A model generated the notes under the pieces. That model did no database searches. It saw nothing but the letters and a program-made list of their open reading frames with translations, and was not told where the DNA came from. Positions 34,093 to 43,963 of a stretch of 64,000 nucleotides of DNA are shown piece by piece. Position 1 is the first letter of the stretch, and each line of letters starts with the position of its first letter. This DNA is from Capra hircus (taxonomy: Eukaryota > Chordata > Mammalia > Artiodactyla > Bovidae). The position numbers were made by a program, and so were the translations under genes. Location of the stretch: NCBI RefSeq assembly GCF_001704415.2, contig NC_030817.1:54359550-54423549 (forward strand), given 5' to 3'.

Positions 34093-35628
34093 ATGGAAAA
34101 GAAATGCAAAAAACCAAAATGGCTGTCTGGGGAGGCCTTACAAATAGCTGTGAAAAGAAGAGAAGTGAAAAGCAAAGGAGAAAAGGAAAGATATAAGCAG
34201 CTAAATGCAGAATTCCAAAGAATAGCAAGGAGAGATAAGAAAGCCTTCTTCGGCGATCCATGCAAAGAAATAGAGGAAAAGAACAGAATGGGAAAAACTA
34301 GAGATCTCTTCAAGAAAATTAGAGATATCAAGGGAACATTTCATGCAAAGATGGGCTCAATAAAGGACAGAAGTGGGATGGACCTAACAGAAGCAGAAGA
34401 TAGTAAGAAGAGGTGGCAAGAATACACAGAAGAACTGTACCAAAAAGATCTTCATGACCTGGATAATCACGATGGTATGATCACTAATCTAGAGCCAGAC
34501 ATCCTGGAATGTGAATTCAGGTGGGCCTTGGAAAGCATCACTACGAACAAAGCTAGTGGAGGTGATGGCATTCCAGTTGAGCTCTTTCAAATCCTGAAAG
34601 ATGATGCTGTGAAAGTGCTGCACTCAATATGCCAGCAAATTGGGAAAACTCAGCAGTGGCCACAGGACTGGAAAAAGTCTGTTATCATTCCAATCACAAA
34701 GAAAGGCAATGCCAAGGAATGCTCAAACTACTGCACAATTGCACTCATCTCACACGCTAGTAAAGAAATGCTTAAAATTCTCCAAGCCAGGCTTCAGTAA
34801 TATGTGAACCGTGAACTCCCTGATGTTCAAGCTGGTTTTAGAAAAGGCAGAGGAACCAGAGATCAAATTGCCAACATCCGCTGGATCATGGAGAAAGCAA
34901 GAGAGTTCCAGAAAAGCATCTATTTTTGCTTTATTGACTATGCCAAAGTCTTTGACTGTGTGGATCACAATCAACTGTGGAAAATTCTTCAAGAGATGGG
35001 AATACCAGACCACCTGATCTGCCTCTTGAGAAATCTGTATGCAGGTCAGGAAGCAACAATTAGAATTAGACATGGAACAACAGACTGGTTCCAAATAGGA
35101 AAAGGAGTATGTCAAGGCTGTATATTGTCACCCTGCTTATTTAACTTATATGCAGAGTACATCATGAGAAATGCTGGGCTGGAAGAAACACAAGCTGGAA
35201 TCAAGATTGCTGGCAGAAATATCAATAACCTCAGATATGCAGATGACACCACCGTTATGGCAGAAAGTGAAGAGGAACCAAAAAGCCTCTTGATGAAAGT
35301 CAAAGAGGAGAGTGAAAAATTTGGCTTAAAGCTCAACATTCAGAAAACAAAGATCACGGCATCTGGTCCCATCACTTCATGGGAAATAGATGGGGAAACT
35401 GTAGAAACAGTGTCAGACTTTATTTTCTTGGGCTCCAAGATCACTGCAGATGGTGATTGCAACCATGAAATTAAAAGACGCTTACTCCTTGGAAGGAAAG
35501 CTATGACCAACCTAGATAGCATATTCAAAAGCAGAGATGTTACTTTGCCAACAAAGGTCCGTCTAGTCAAGGCTATGGTTTTTCCTGTGGTCATGTATGG
35601 ATGTGAGAGTTGGACTGTGAAGAAGGCC
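34093..35628 (+). pseudogene. BovB ORF2 reverse transcriptase part, one stop, truncated
   Basis: Reverse transcriptase that copies the element's RNA at the nicked target. Two frames in the same phase, 34093-34800 and 34804-35628, are separated by a single TAA (34798-34800). The second holds RT motif A 'FIDYAKVFDCVDH' (residues 43-55), motif B 'GVCQGCILSP' (101-110) and the catalytic 'YADD' (145-148; bases 35236-35247), followed by the thumb-like part to 'CESWTVKKA'. All catalytic Asp residues are kept. The C-terminal region is cut at the inversion joint. Confidence 0.92.
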
Positions 35629-35711
35629 ATCTCCTGTTTGACCACTTCCAATTTGCCTTGATTCATGGACCTGACATTCCAGGTTCCTATGCAATATTGC
35701 TCTTTACAGCA

Positions 35712-36191
35712 TCAGACCTTGCTTCTATCACCAGTCACATCCACAACTGGGTATTGCTTTTGCTTTGGCTCCATCCCTTCATTCTTTCTAGAGTTATTTC
35801 TCTGCTGATCTCCAGTAGCATATTGGGCACCTACTGACCTGGGGAGTTCCTCTTTCAGTATCCTATTATTTTGCCTTTTCATACTGTTCATGGGGTTCTC
35901 AAGGCAAGAATACTGAAGTGGTTTGGCATTCCCTTCTCCAGTGGACCACATTCTGTCAGACCTCTCCACCATGACCCGCCCGTCTTGGGTTGCCCTGAGG
36001 TCATGGCTTAGTTTCATTGAGTTAGACAAGGCTGTGGTCCTAGTGTGATTAGATTGACTAGTTTTCTGTGAGTATGGTTTCAGTGTGTCTGCCCTCTGAT
36101 GCCTTCTTGTAACACCTACCATCTTACTTGGGTTTCTCTTACCTTGGGCATGGGGTATCTCTTCACGACTGTTCCAGCAAAGCGCAGCCAC
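35712..36191 (-). pseudogene. BovB ORF1-like frame, inverted copy, 159 residues
   Basis: The frame begins 'MAALCWNSREEIPHAQ' and ends 'VVDVTGDRSKV', equal in length to the plus-strand copy at 32690-33169. Differences cluster at 'SHDLRATQDGR' versus 'SHAHGATQDGQ'. Its element lacks nearly all of ORF2, so any product would be orphaned. Confidence 0.6.
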
Positions 36192-36255
36192 TGCTCCTTA
36201 CCTTGGATGAGGGGTATCTCCTCACTGCCGCCCTTCCCGACCTTCAACGTGGGAT

Positions 36256-36480
36256 GGCTCCTCTCGGCCCTCCTTTGCCCCGGCAGCGACCGCTCCTTGG
36301 ATGTGGGGTTGCTCCTCCTGGCCGCTGCCCCTGGCCTTGGGCGCGGGGTGGCTCCTCTCGGCCACCACCCCTGACCTCGGATGCCGGGTAGCTCCTCTCG
36401 ACCGTTCCTGCCCTGTCACAGCCTGGCACTCTAGGCCACTGTCCCTGACCTCGGACGTGCGGATAGCCCCTCTCGGCCGT
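36256..36480 (-). promoter_or_regulatory. GC-rich tandem units of the BovB 5'UTR (putative promoter)
   Basis: Imperfect units starting with 'gctcctctcggcc' (plus strand) begin at about 36256, 36310, 36350, 36390 and 36465; two are close to 40 bp, others longer. They are rich in C, G and CpG in an otherwise CpG-poor window. A shorter version lies at 32520-32640 in the other orientation. LINE 5'UTR tandem units often carry promoter activity; that is inferred here. Confidence 0.55.
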
Positions 36481-36513
36481 GCAGCCGCCTGTGTTTAGTG
36501 CTGTGGAACTCTT

Positions 36514-36614
36514 CTGTTCAGTTCAGTTCAGTTGCTCAGTCATGTTTGACTCTTTGCGACCCCATGGATCACAGCATGCCAGGCCTCCCTGTCTATCACC
36601 AACTCCTGGAGTTC
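36514..36614 (-). mobile_element. 100-bp BovB 3'-end fragment with 6-bp TSD
   Basis: The plus strand shows the BovB tail complement ('gttcagttcagttcag'), 'gctcagtcatgtttgactc' and 'caactcctggagttc'. 'actctt' lies at 36508-36513 and 36615-36620. It stands only about 20 bp from the 5' end of the inverted BovB segment. Confidence 0.8.
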
Positions 36615-36620
36615 ACTCTT

Positions 36621-36934
36621 AGGGCCCCTAATTAAGAGTTTGCTTACACATATAAACAGTTTGAACTAAGATGTCAGGGAAAAGTTATTCTCAGCTCAGT
36701 AGTGATAACTAATATCATGCAAACTCAGGGAATTTACTTCCGCACAATGAGCTAGCTTCTTTCCCAGCCCAAATTTGACTGGTTTCTTTAATTTTTCACT
36801 ACTTTGAGGAGCTTTCCTCCACCTTTGCTTCTTTCAGAAGTTTGAATTCCTGCCGATCACTTGGGGTAATGCAGAATTCAGACCAAACTGAGTTAAGGTT
36901 TATTTTATGACTGAATTTCTTTGGGATGATGAAT
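36621..36934. other. Unclassified, no gene seen
   Basis: No frame or repeat assigned. Confidence 0.35.
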
Positions 36935-37075
36935 GAATCACTTACCAAGTGTCAGTTTCTACATGTGTAGAAGGGGGATGATAATAGCCCCTCTCTCTTA
37001 GGGCTGCAATGATTAGGTATGTGAAGCTTCCAGCATAAGTGCTTCCTTGTAGGGGGGACTCAATAAATACAGTAC
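36935..37075 (+). mobile_element. MIR SINE
   Basis: Sense MIR: 'cagtttctacatgtgtagaa', 'gatgataatagcccctctc', 'gggctgcaatgattaggta', and 'gactcaataaatacagta'. Confidence 0.7.
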
Positions 37076-37247
37076 AAATTTCCCGTCCGAAGGCTGAAAA
37101 GACAAGTGGTGTTACAGGGGACTGGCATGAAATTTCATAAGTAGCTCCATCTCCCTTAGCTGGCACCAAGCCCTGCTCATTACAAGGTGTAACCCCAAAT
37201 TGTAGAGTGGTCATGCCCTGATAGCAGGTTTCTGACATGACTATCAT

Positions 37248-37548
37248 TGTTGTTGCCGTTCAGTAATTAGCTGTTGTTCAGTTCAAACTCTTTGTGACCC
37301 ACAGACTGCAGCAGGCCAGGCTTCTCTGTCCTTCACTGTCTCCCAGAGTTTGCTCAGATTCATGTCCATTGAGTTGGTGATGCTATCTTGCTCATCCTGC
37401 TGTCCCCTTTTCCTCCTGCCCTCAATCTTTCCCAGATTTTGAGGGTCTTTTCCAAAGAGTTGACTCCTTGCCAAAGTATTGGAACTTCAGCATCAGTCCT
37501 TTCAGTGAATATTCAGGGTTGATTTCCTTTAGGATTAACTGGTATGCT
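37248..37548 (-). mobile_element. Older 5'-truncated BovB LINE
   Basis: Complement of the BovB 3' part, from 'ttgttgccgttcagtaatta' to 'gatttcctttaggattaac', with several small deletions. It is more diverged than other BovB fragments here, so probably older. Confidence 0.85.
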
Positions 37549-37654
37549 CTCTCTGTATTGCTTAATTTATCACTATAAAGGCAAAGTGTGCTTACTAAAT
37601 AAAAATTAGGAGTAAAAAATGGAGAATAACCACTTAAAGTCACCCTACTTTAAG

Positions 37655-37880
37655 ACGATAGTTGTCAACTTTTTGGTTTATTTCCCTCCAGGTTTTCCTT
37701 GTGCATAGATTTTGGTTGCATTTTAAACACAATTGTAATCATGCCACACATATGATTTTGCCTCCTGAATTTTTCATTTCAACGTAGCAGATAAGCTCTT
37801 TCCATGCCATTTCATAGTTTTCAAGGCCATTATTTCTAATGGCTATATAACATTCTAGTTTGAAAAGCTTACAAGCAATA
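37655..37880 (-). mobile_element. L1M 3'-region remnant
   Basis: Complement pattern 'tatttccctccaggttttcc', 'ttgcctcctgaatttttcat', 'ctctttccatgccatttca', 'tttctaatggctatataaca'. Confidence 0.6.
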
Positions 37881-37989
37881 TACATGCTTTCCTTTCCTTG
37901 CCAGAAAACCTCTAGTACAATCTTTTCATATCCAGGGAGACTTCTCTGTTACCAGGTGGCCCCAGATCACATAGCCAAAAGCACTTAGG

Positions 37990-38245
37990 AGCAAAAAAAA
38001 AAAAAAAATCTAGCTGGAAAGGGTAGAGGGAGCAGAAGTGGAAATAGGAATGAACAGTGAGAGGGAAAGCTAGAGGAGGATGGAGAGAGACAAAGGGAAA
38101 GAGAGAAGAAATAAGAGGGACAGGAGAAAGAATACAACACACAAAAATGTGAAGGAAAAGGAAAGAAGAAGAGAAGAAATGAAAAGGAGAAAAGGAACAG
38201 AAAGAGGAGGAAGGAAGGAGGATGAGACGACGAAGAGGCAAGTAA
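37990..38245 (+). repeat. Purine-rich (GA/GAA) low-complexity tract
   Basis: A 16-base A run at about 37996-38011 is followed by about 190 bp (38055-38245) of nearly all-purine sequence with 'agaggaggatggagagagac'-like composition and only short pyrimidine breaks. The open frames on both strands here (38080-38361 plus; 37912-38252 minus) come from this composition. Confidence 0.8.
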
Positions 38246-39105
38246 CTGGCATTTTCGTATTTAATGCAGTCTACTCAAATGATGGATGCTTTCTAAGGGA
38301 GATAAAACTTTCTTTGGGTTCTCATCCCATTGGCGGCTTCCAACACATTGCCAGCCTCTGACATTGTTGTTCTCAATCATTCGCAGCTAATGCTATAGCC
38401 ACTGGACCTTTTGGCACAAGTTAATTCTTTATTCTGAGCCGCAAACACATTTACCTGACATCCTTCTTTCTAAAGACTCATCATTACTCTACTAAGTGGA
38501 TGAAGGTCTTCAGTGATTGATTTCCTGAATTTCAAAGGGCTGAGTTCTGTATGAGGCACCCCTTGAATTCTTCCTCAAGGCTCTCCTTTGAGTCTGTATC
38601 TTTCACTGGGATCAGATTTCTCTTCCCATGTTCATGTCACCATATTTGAATTTTAAGATGTGTGGTCCATTTACCATGTGCTAGCATTTCTACAGTCCCT
38701 GGAGGGGACTGGGGTCCATCTCCAGTTTTGAGAAAAATATGGTATAAGGGAGACTCAGTAAGCCCCTCGTGCTCCCAACTGATCAATGCAGGTGAAATGA
38801 GGGCACTGAACCTGGTTCCCCCAGCCTGTCGTGGGAACCATCTGCATACTGTGACCCTGAGAACTGTTGTCACCCACAGGAGGATTGTGAACATCACAGG
38901 GATTGCAGTAAAGACTGGAGCTGGACGTGAAGAGCTTGCCAGCATATTCCATCATTCCAAGAAGTCAAATGCTGCCCTGTGGTGCCTTGGCAGGAAAACG
39001 CTCCCACTTACTGGATTTCTAAGGCCTTCTGTCATCATGGCAGTCCAGGCCCAACAAGCAGGCAGGACCCCCTCATTCTTCACAATGGGATGGAATGGGG
39101 ACCTG
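38246..39105. other. Unique sequence with a 152-residue open frame, not called a gene
   Basis: The plus-strand frame 38662-39120 is the longest one outside repeats. It has no recognised domain, a shadow frame on the other strand (38637-38945), and ends inside a MIR. I leave it unannotated as a gene. Confidence 0.35.
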
Positions 39106-39109
39106 GTGT

Positions 39110-39320
39110 TTCTCTGCTAGGGAAGAGGTATGCTCACAGAACCAGGGGTTGAAACCTGACTTTCCCACCAGGGGGCTCTATGGTTTGTGCCAAGGCGATG
39201 CCTTTTTTGGACTCAGTGTCGTCATCTGTAAAATGGGGATAGAAATCCCTGTCCTGCTTACTTCACAGTGTTGTTGTCAGAATCATGAAGGAGATAACAG
39301 GGGTTAAAGGACTCAATAAG
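39110..39320 (+). mobile_element. MIR SINE
   Basis: Sense MIR: 'ccaggggttgaaacctgact', 'cgtcatctgtaaaatgggga', and 'cacagtgttgttgtcagaat'. Confidence 0.75.
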
Positions 39321-39354
39321 TAAAATGTCCTTCTTCATTCAAGGGAGAGGGAGG

Positions 39355-39590
39355 GAGAGTACTGGAGTGGTGGACAGAACACTGCGTTGGAATCAGGAGC
39401 CCAGAGTTCAAAGAATTCCCTACTATACCACTTGCCTTCAGCAAGTTCCTTCATTCTATATACAAACTGATAATGCCTGTTCTTCCTTCCTCACAGACTT
39501 TTCATGATGATTAGATGAGACAACAGAAGTGAAAGTGGAACATGCTCTAAGACATTATTAATATTGTTAATATCCCTCTTGTTATTTTGG
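39355..39590 (+). mobile_element. MIR SINE
   Basis: Sense MIR: 'tggaatcaggagcccagagt', 'ccacttgccttcagcaagtt', 'gattagatgagacaacagaa'. It is the second MIR in a row in the same orientation. Confidence 0.7.
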
Positions 39591-39730
39591 ATATTGATGT
39601 CAAAAGCAATGTTCACCCTTGGTGTTATGAACTGAATGAGTTCCTCCAAAATTTACATGTTGAAGGCTTCACCCTCAATAGGATGATATTTGGAGGTGGG
39701 GCCTTTGGAACATAACTGGGGTTAGATGAG

Positions 39731-42700
39731 CTCTAACTACAGCAGATTGGATCCAACGGCTCTTGGGTGGCTGATTAGCTCCATGGTGGACAGTGACTCA
39801 TGGGCAGTAGATCAGCTCCAGGAGAGCCAACTGCAGCTGTGAAGTCAAGGCAACCTCTAATCGTGGTCTTCATACAACATTGACTCCAGCCTTCCCCAGA
39901 TTCCCTTCCCAGACACTCCAGCAGGGCCTTTGCCTCAACCCATGGCTGCATGTTGACTGACAACCGACAGCCAGTGAAGGTTTAAATGCTCAATAAGGAC
40001 CAGCAGTGGGACAGCCAGGGCACCAGGAATGTCATCCAGCTACACTGACTGGCTGAATGGCAAGTCCCTGCTTGTTAGGGCCTGACAAAATGTGGTCCAC
40101 TGGAGAACCACTTCTATATTCTTGCCTTGAGAACCCCATAAACAGTATGAAAAGGCAAAAAGATATGGCACTGAAAGATGAATCCCCCAGGTCAGTAGGT
40201 GCCCAATATTAAGAGCGAAGAAATAGCTACAGAAAGAATGAAGAGATTGAGCCAAAGCAGAAATGACTTCCAGTTGTGGTTGTATCTGGTGGTGAAAGTA
40301 AAGTCTGATGCTGTAAAAAACAGTATTGCATATGAACCTGGAATGTTAGGTCCATGAATCAAGGTAAATTGGAAGTGGTCAAACAGGAGATGACAAGAGT
40401 GAATATTGATATTTTCAGAATCAGTGAACTAAAATGGACTGAAATGGGGGAATTTAATTCAGATGACCATTATATCCCTTAGAAGAAATGGAGTAGCCCT
40501 CATAATCAACAAAAAGTCCAAAATGCAGTACTTGGGTGCAATTTCAAAAATGACAAAATGATCTTGGTTTGTTTCCAAGGTAAACCATTCAACATCACAG
40601 TAATCCAAGTCTAGACCCAACCTCTAATGCTGAAGAAGCTGAAGTTGAACAAGCCTACAAAGACCTACAAAATCTCCTAGAACTAACACCAAAAAGAGAT
40701 GTTCTTTTCATCATAGGGGACTGGAATGCAAAAGTAGGGAGTCAAGTACCTGGAGTAACGGGCAGGTACCTGGAGTAACAGGCAAGTTTGGCCTTGGAGT
40801 ACAAAACAGCAGTGCAAAGGCTAACAAAATTTTGCCAAGAGAATGCACTGGTCATAGCGAACACTCTCTCCCAACAACACCAAAGTTGACTCTAGACATG
40901 GACATCACCAGATGGTACCAAAATCAGATTGATTATATTTTTTTGCAGTCAAAATGGAGAAGCTCTATACAAACAGCAAAAACAAGACTTGGAGCTGACT
41001 GTGGTTTAGATCATCAGGTCCTTACTGAAAAATTCAGGCTCAAATTTATGAAAGTAGGAAAAACCACTAGGCCATTCAAGTATGATCTAAATCAAATTCC
41101 TTATGAGTATACAGTGGAGGTGATGAATAGATTCAAGGGACTAGATCTGGTAGACATGGTGCCTGAAGAACTATGGATGGAGGTTCATAACATTGTACAG
41201 GAGGTGGTGACCAAAACCATCCCCAAGAAAAAGAAATGCAAGAAGACAAAGTGGTTGTCTGAAGAGGGCTTACACATCACTGAGAAAAGAAGAGAAGCAA
41301 AAGGCAAAGGAGAAAGGGAAAGACGCACCCAACTGAATGCAGAGTTCCAAAGAACAGCAAGGCAAGATAAAAAAAAAAAGCCTTCCTAAGTGACCAGTGC
41401 AAAGAAATAGAGCAAAACAATAGAATGGGTAAGACTAGAGATCTCTTTAAGAAAATTAGAGATACCAAGGGAATATTTCACACAAAGATAGGCACAATAA
41501 AGGACAAAAACAGCAAGGACTTAACAGAAGCAGAAGAGATTAAGAAAAGGTGGTAAGAGTACACAGAAGAACTGTACAAAAAAGCTCTTAGTGATCCAGT
41601 TAGCCATGATGATGTGGTCACTCACCTAGAGCCAGACATCCTGGAGAGTGAAGTCAAGTGGGCATTAGGAGGCATTACAACCAACAATGATAGTGGAGGG
41701 GATAGAATTGCAGCTGAGCTATTTCAAGTCTTAAAAGTTGACACTGTTAGAGTGCTACCCTCATTATTCCAGCAAATTTGGAAAACTCAGCAGTGGCCAC
41801 AGATCTGGAAAAGGTCAGTTTTCATTCCAATCCCAAAGAAAGGCAATGCCAAAGGAAGCTCAAGTTACTATACAATTGCACTCATTTCACACGCCAGCAA
41901 GATTATGTTCAAAATCTTTCAAGCTAGGCTTCAGCAGTACATGAACTAAGAACTTCCAGATGTATAAGCTAGATTGAGAAAAGGCAGAGGAACCAGAGAT
42001 CAAATTGGCAACATACGTTGGATCATTGAAAAAGCAAGGGAATTTCAAAAAAACATCTACTTCCACTTCATTGACTAGGCTAAAGCCTTTGACTGTGTGG
42101 ATCACTACAAACTGTGGAATATTCTTAATGAGATGCAAATACCAGACCACTTTATCTGCCTCCTAAGAAACGTGTATTCAGGACAAGAAGCACCCGTTGG
42201 AACTGGACATAGAACAATGGAGTGGTTCAAAATTAGAAAAGGAGTACGTCAAGCCTGTATATTGTCACCCTACTTGTTTAACTTCTATGCAGAGTACATC
42301 ATGTGAAATGCCAGGTTGGATGAGTCACAAGCTGGAATCAAGATTGCCAGGAGAAATATTAACAACCTCAGATATACAGATGATATAACTTTAATGGCAG
42401 AAATTGAAGAGGAACTAAAAAGCCTCTAGATGAAGGTGAAAGAGGAGAGTGAAAAAGCTGGCTTAAAACTCAACATTAAAAAAAAACTGGCATTAACACC
42501 AAATGTCTTACTCTACTGTTTCGCCAGATCATGGCATCTGGTCCTATCACTTCATGGCAAATAGATGGGGAAACAGTGGAAACAGTGTCAGATTTCATTT
42601 TCTTGGGCTCCGAAATCAGTATGGACAGTGACTACAGCCACAAAATTAAAAGACACTTGCTTCTTTGAAGAATAGCTATGACAAACCTAGACAGTGTATT

Positions 42701-43190
42701 AAAAAGCAGAGACATCACCTTGCTGACAAAGGTCCATATGGTCAAAGCTATAGTTTTTCCAGTAGTCATGTGTGGATGTGAGAGTTGGACCATGAAGAAG
42801 GCTGAGCGCTGAAGAATTGATGCTTTTGAATTGTGGTGTTGAAGAAGCCTCTTGAGAGTCCCTTGGACTGCAAGGAGATCCAAGCAGTCCATCCTGAAGG
42901 AAATCAGTCCTGAATATTCATTGGAAGAACTGATGCTGAAGCTAAAGCTCCAATGTTCTGGCCACCTGATTCAAAGAGCTGATTCATTAGAAACGACCCT
43001 GATGCTGGGAAAAACTGAGGGCAAGAGGAGAAGAGGGCAACAGAGGATGAGATGGTTGGATGGCATCACTGACTCAATGGACTTGAGTTTGAGCAAACGC
43101 AAGGAGATAATGATGGACAGAAAAGTCTGGTGTGCTGCACTTCATGGGTTTGCAAAGAATCAGACACAATTTAGTGACTAAACAACAACA
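39731..43190 (+). mobile_element. Old, almost full-length BovB LINE inside the LTR
   Basis: A sense BovB of about 3.46 kb flanked by 'agatgag' at 39724-39730 and 43191-43197. From 40080 it aligns by eye with the other BovB (from 'tggtccactggagaa'), through ORF1 and ORF2 to the 'aacaacaaca' end. Many stops and small indels show greater age. The first about 350 bp (39731-40078) do not look like the GC-rich 5'UTR of the copy at 36.3 kb. At 40745-40786 a 20-bp unit ('gtacctggagtaacgggcag') is tandemly doubled. Confidence 0.9.
40330..43181 (+). pseudogene. BovB ORF2, heavily broken
   Basis: Traces of endonuclease and RT in order, in several frames. The largest open pieces are 40832-41389 (endonuclease end and linker, with 'GADCGLDHQVL', so the Ser before Asp-His is changed), 41614-41949 (RT N-terminal part), 42097-42306 (RT around 'GVRQACILSP', where the Gly after Gln is Ala) and 42852-43181 (C-terminal end). 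The RT catalytic box reads 'YTDD' at about 42372-42383 instead of 'YADD'. An insertion of about 45 bp with no BovB counterpart lies at about 42480-42528. Confidence 0.85.
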
Positions 43191-43264
43191 AGATGAGGTC
43201 ATGAGGGTAGCACCCACAGATGGGATTAGTATTAAGATACTAATTCTTAACAGAAGAAGAAACA

Positions 43265-43401
43265 GTGGGACCTCCCCATGGCTCAGCGGTAAAGAACCCA
43301 CCTGCCAAGGCAGCAGATGCTGGAGATGAGTATTCAATCTCTGGTTGACAAGGTCCCCTAGGGGAGGAAATAGTTACCCATTCTAGTATTCTTGCATGCA
43401 C
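43265..43401 (+). mobile_element. Bov-tA SINE, 3'-shortened, with TSD
   Basis: Head 'cctccccatggctcagcggt', a B-box-like 'tattcaatctc', and the start of the BovA body, ending after 'tctagtattcttgcatgc'. Flanks 'aagaagaaaca' (43254-43264) and 'aagaagataca' (43402-43412) differ at one base. It inserted into the right half of the LTR. Confidence 0.88.
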
Positions 43402-43635
43402 AAGAAGATACATCAGAGTGCTTTCTCCCTCTCTCTACGCTATGAGGGACATAGGAAGAAGGTGATTGTCTGCAAGCCAGGAAGAGGGTACTCTCCAAGA
43501 ACTTAATCATGCCAGTGCCCAGATCTCAGACTTCTAGCCTCCAGAACTTCAGGACATAAATTTTCATTGCTTAAGCCCCCATGGCTGTGGTAATACCTTC
43601 TGGCAGCTCCAGTAGAGTGAGACACTTGGTGTTAT

Positions 43636-43954
43636 GCCACGAAGATCCTTTCTCCTGTTCCAGAATGTGGGCTTTTTCACATACACCTGCCCTCCAGCCC
43701 CATAGCTGACAATCACCCAGGGTCAGTACTAGGGGAAGGGGAGTGAGGTACTCACCTCAGGGCAAAACTTAAGGTGATGGCAAAAACTTCAACATCAAGA
43801 TAAATATTTTCATATATTATTTTAAAAATTAATCTTAAGATTAGAAAAAAATGCCAGGATGAACAAAACACCCAACTTTTCAGTCAAGACAAAATCAGTA
43901 GCAGTGCTCTACTGAGCCATACTATAGCCCAGGGCAAAAAGAAAAATTAGTGAT
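43636..43954. other. Unclassified, no gene seen
   Basis: No frame or repeat assigned. Confidence 0.35.
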
Positions 43955-43963
43955 ACTGATCCT

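Larger units (their letters stand above)
32499..35627 (+). mobile_element. BovB (RTE) LINE, nearly complete 5' half and RT, 3' end lost
   Basis: A long sense copy of the BovB retrotransposon: GC-rich 5'UTR, an ORF1-like frame, then ORF2 with endonuclease and RT. It ends abruptly at 35627, inside the ORF2 C-terminal part, where it joins an inverted BovB 5' segment with a 2-bp overlap. The 3' end and tail are missing. ORF2 carries at least three stops and a frameshift, so it is dead. Its first about 700 bp are almost identical to the inverted segment at 35626-36325. Confidence 0.95.
35626..36492 (-). mobile_element. Inverted BovB 5' segment
   Basis: On the minus strand this is a BovB 5' end: GC-rich 5'UTR (36492 down to about 36240), the ORF1-like frame, and the first codons of ORF2 ('MNQGKLEVVKQEMA') down to the joint at 35626. 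It is cut there without any 3' part. In the last 255 bp before the joint I count about two differences from the plus-strand arm (33001-33255). Confidence 0.94.
39623..43624 (+). mobile_element. Solo MaLR LTR (MSTA/MLT1-like), split by BovB and Bov-tA
   Basis: Pieces 39623-39730, 43198-43264 and 43413-43624 join to one LTR: 'tgttatgaactgaatgagtt', 'tatttggaggtggggccttt', then 'agatgaggtcatgagggtag', 'gtctgcaagccaggaagagg' and 'tagcctccagaacttcagg'. It ends 'gagtgagaca'. A 5-bp repeat 'cttgg' flanks it at 39618-39622 and 43625-43629, as expected for an LTR integration. Combined length is near 390 bp. Confidence 0.85.

Noticed and set aside
38662..39120. 152-residue open frame outside recognised repeats
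   Set aside because: No domain, signal or familiar motif; its end lies in a MIR and the other strand is open over the same bases.
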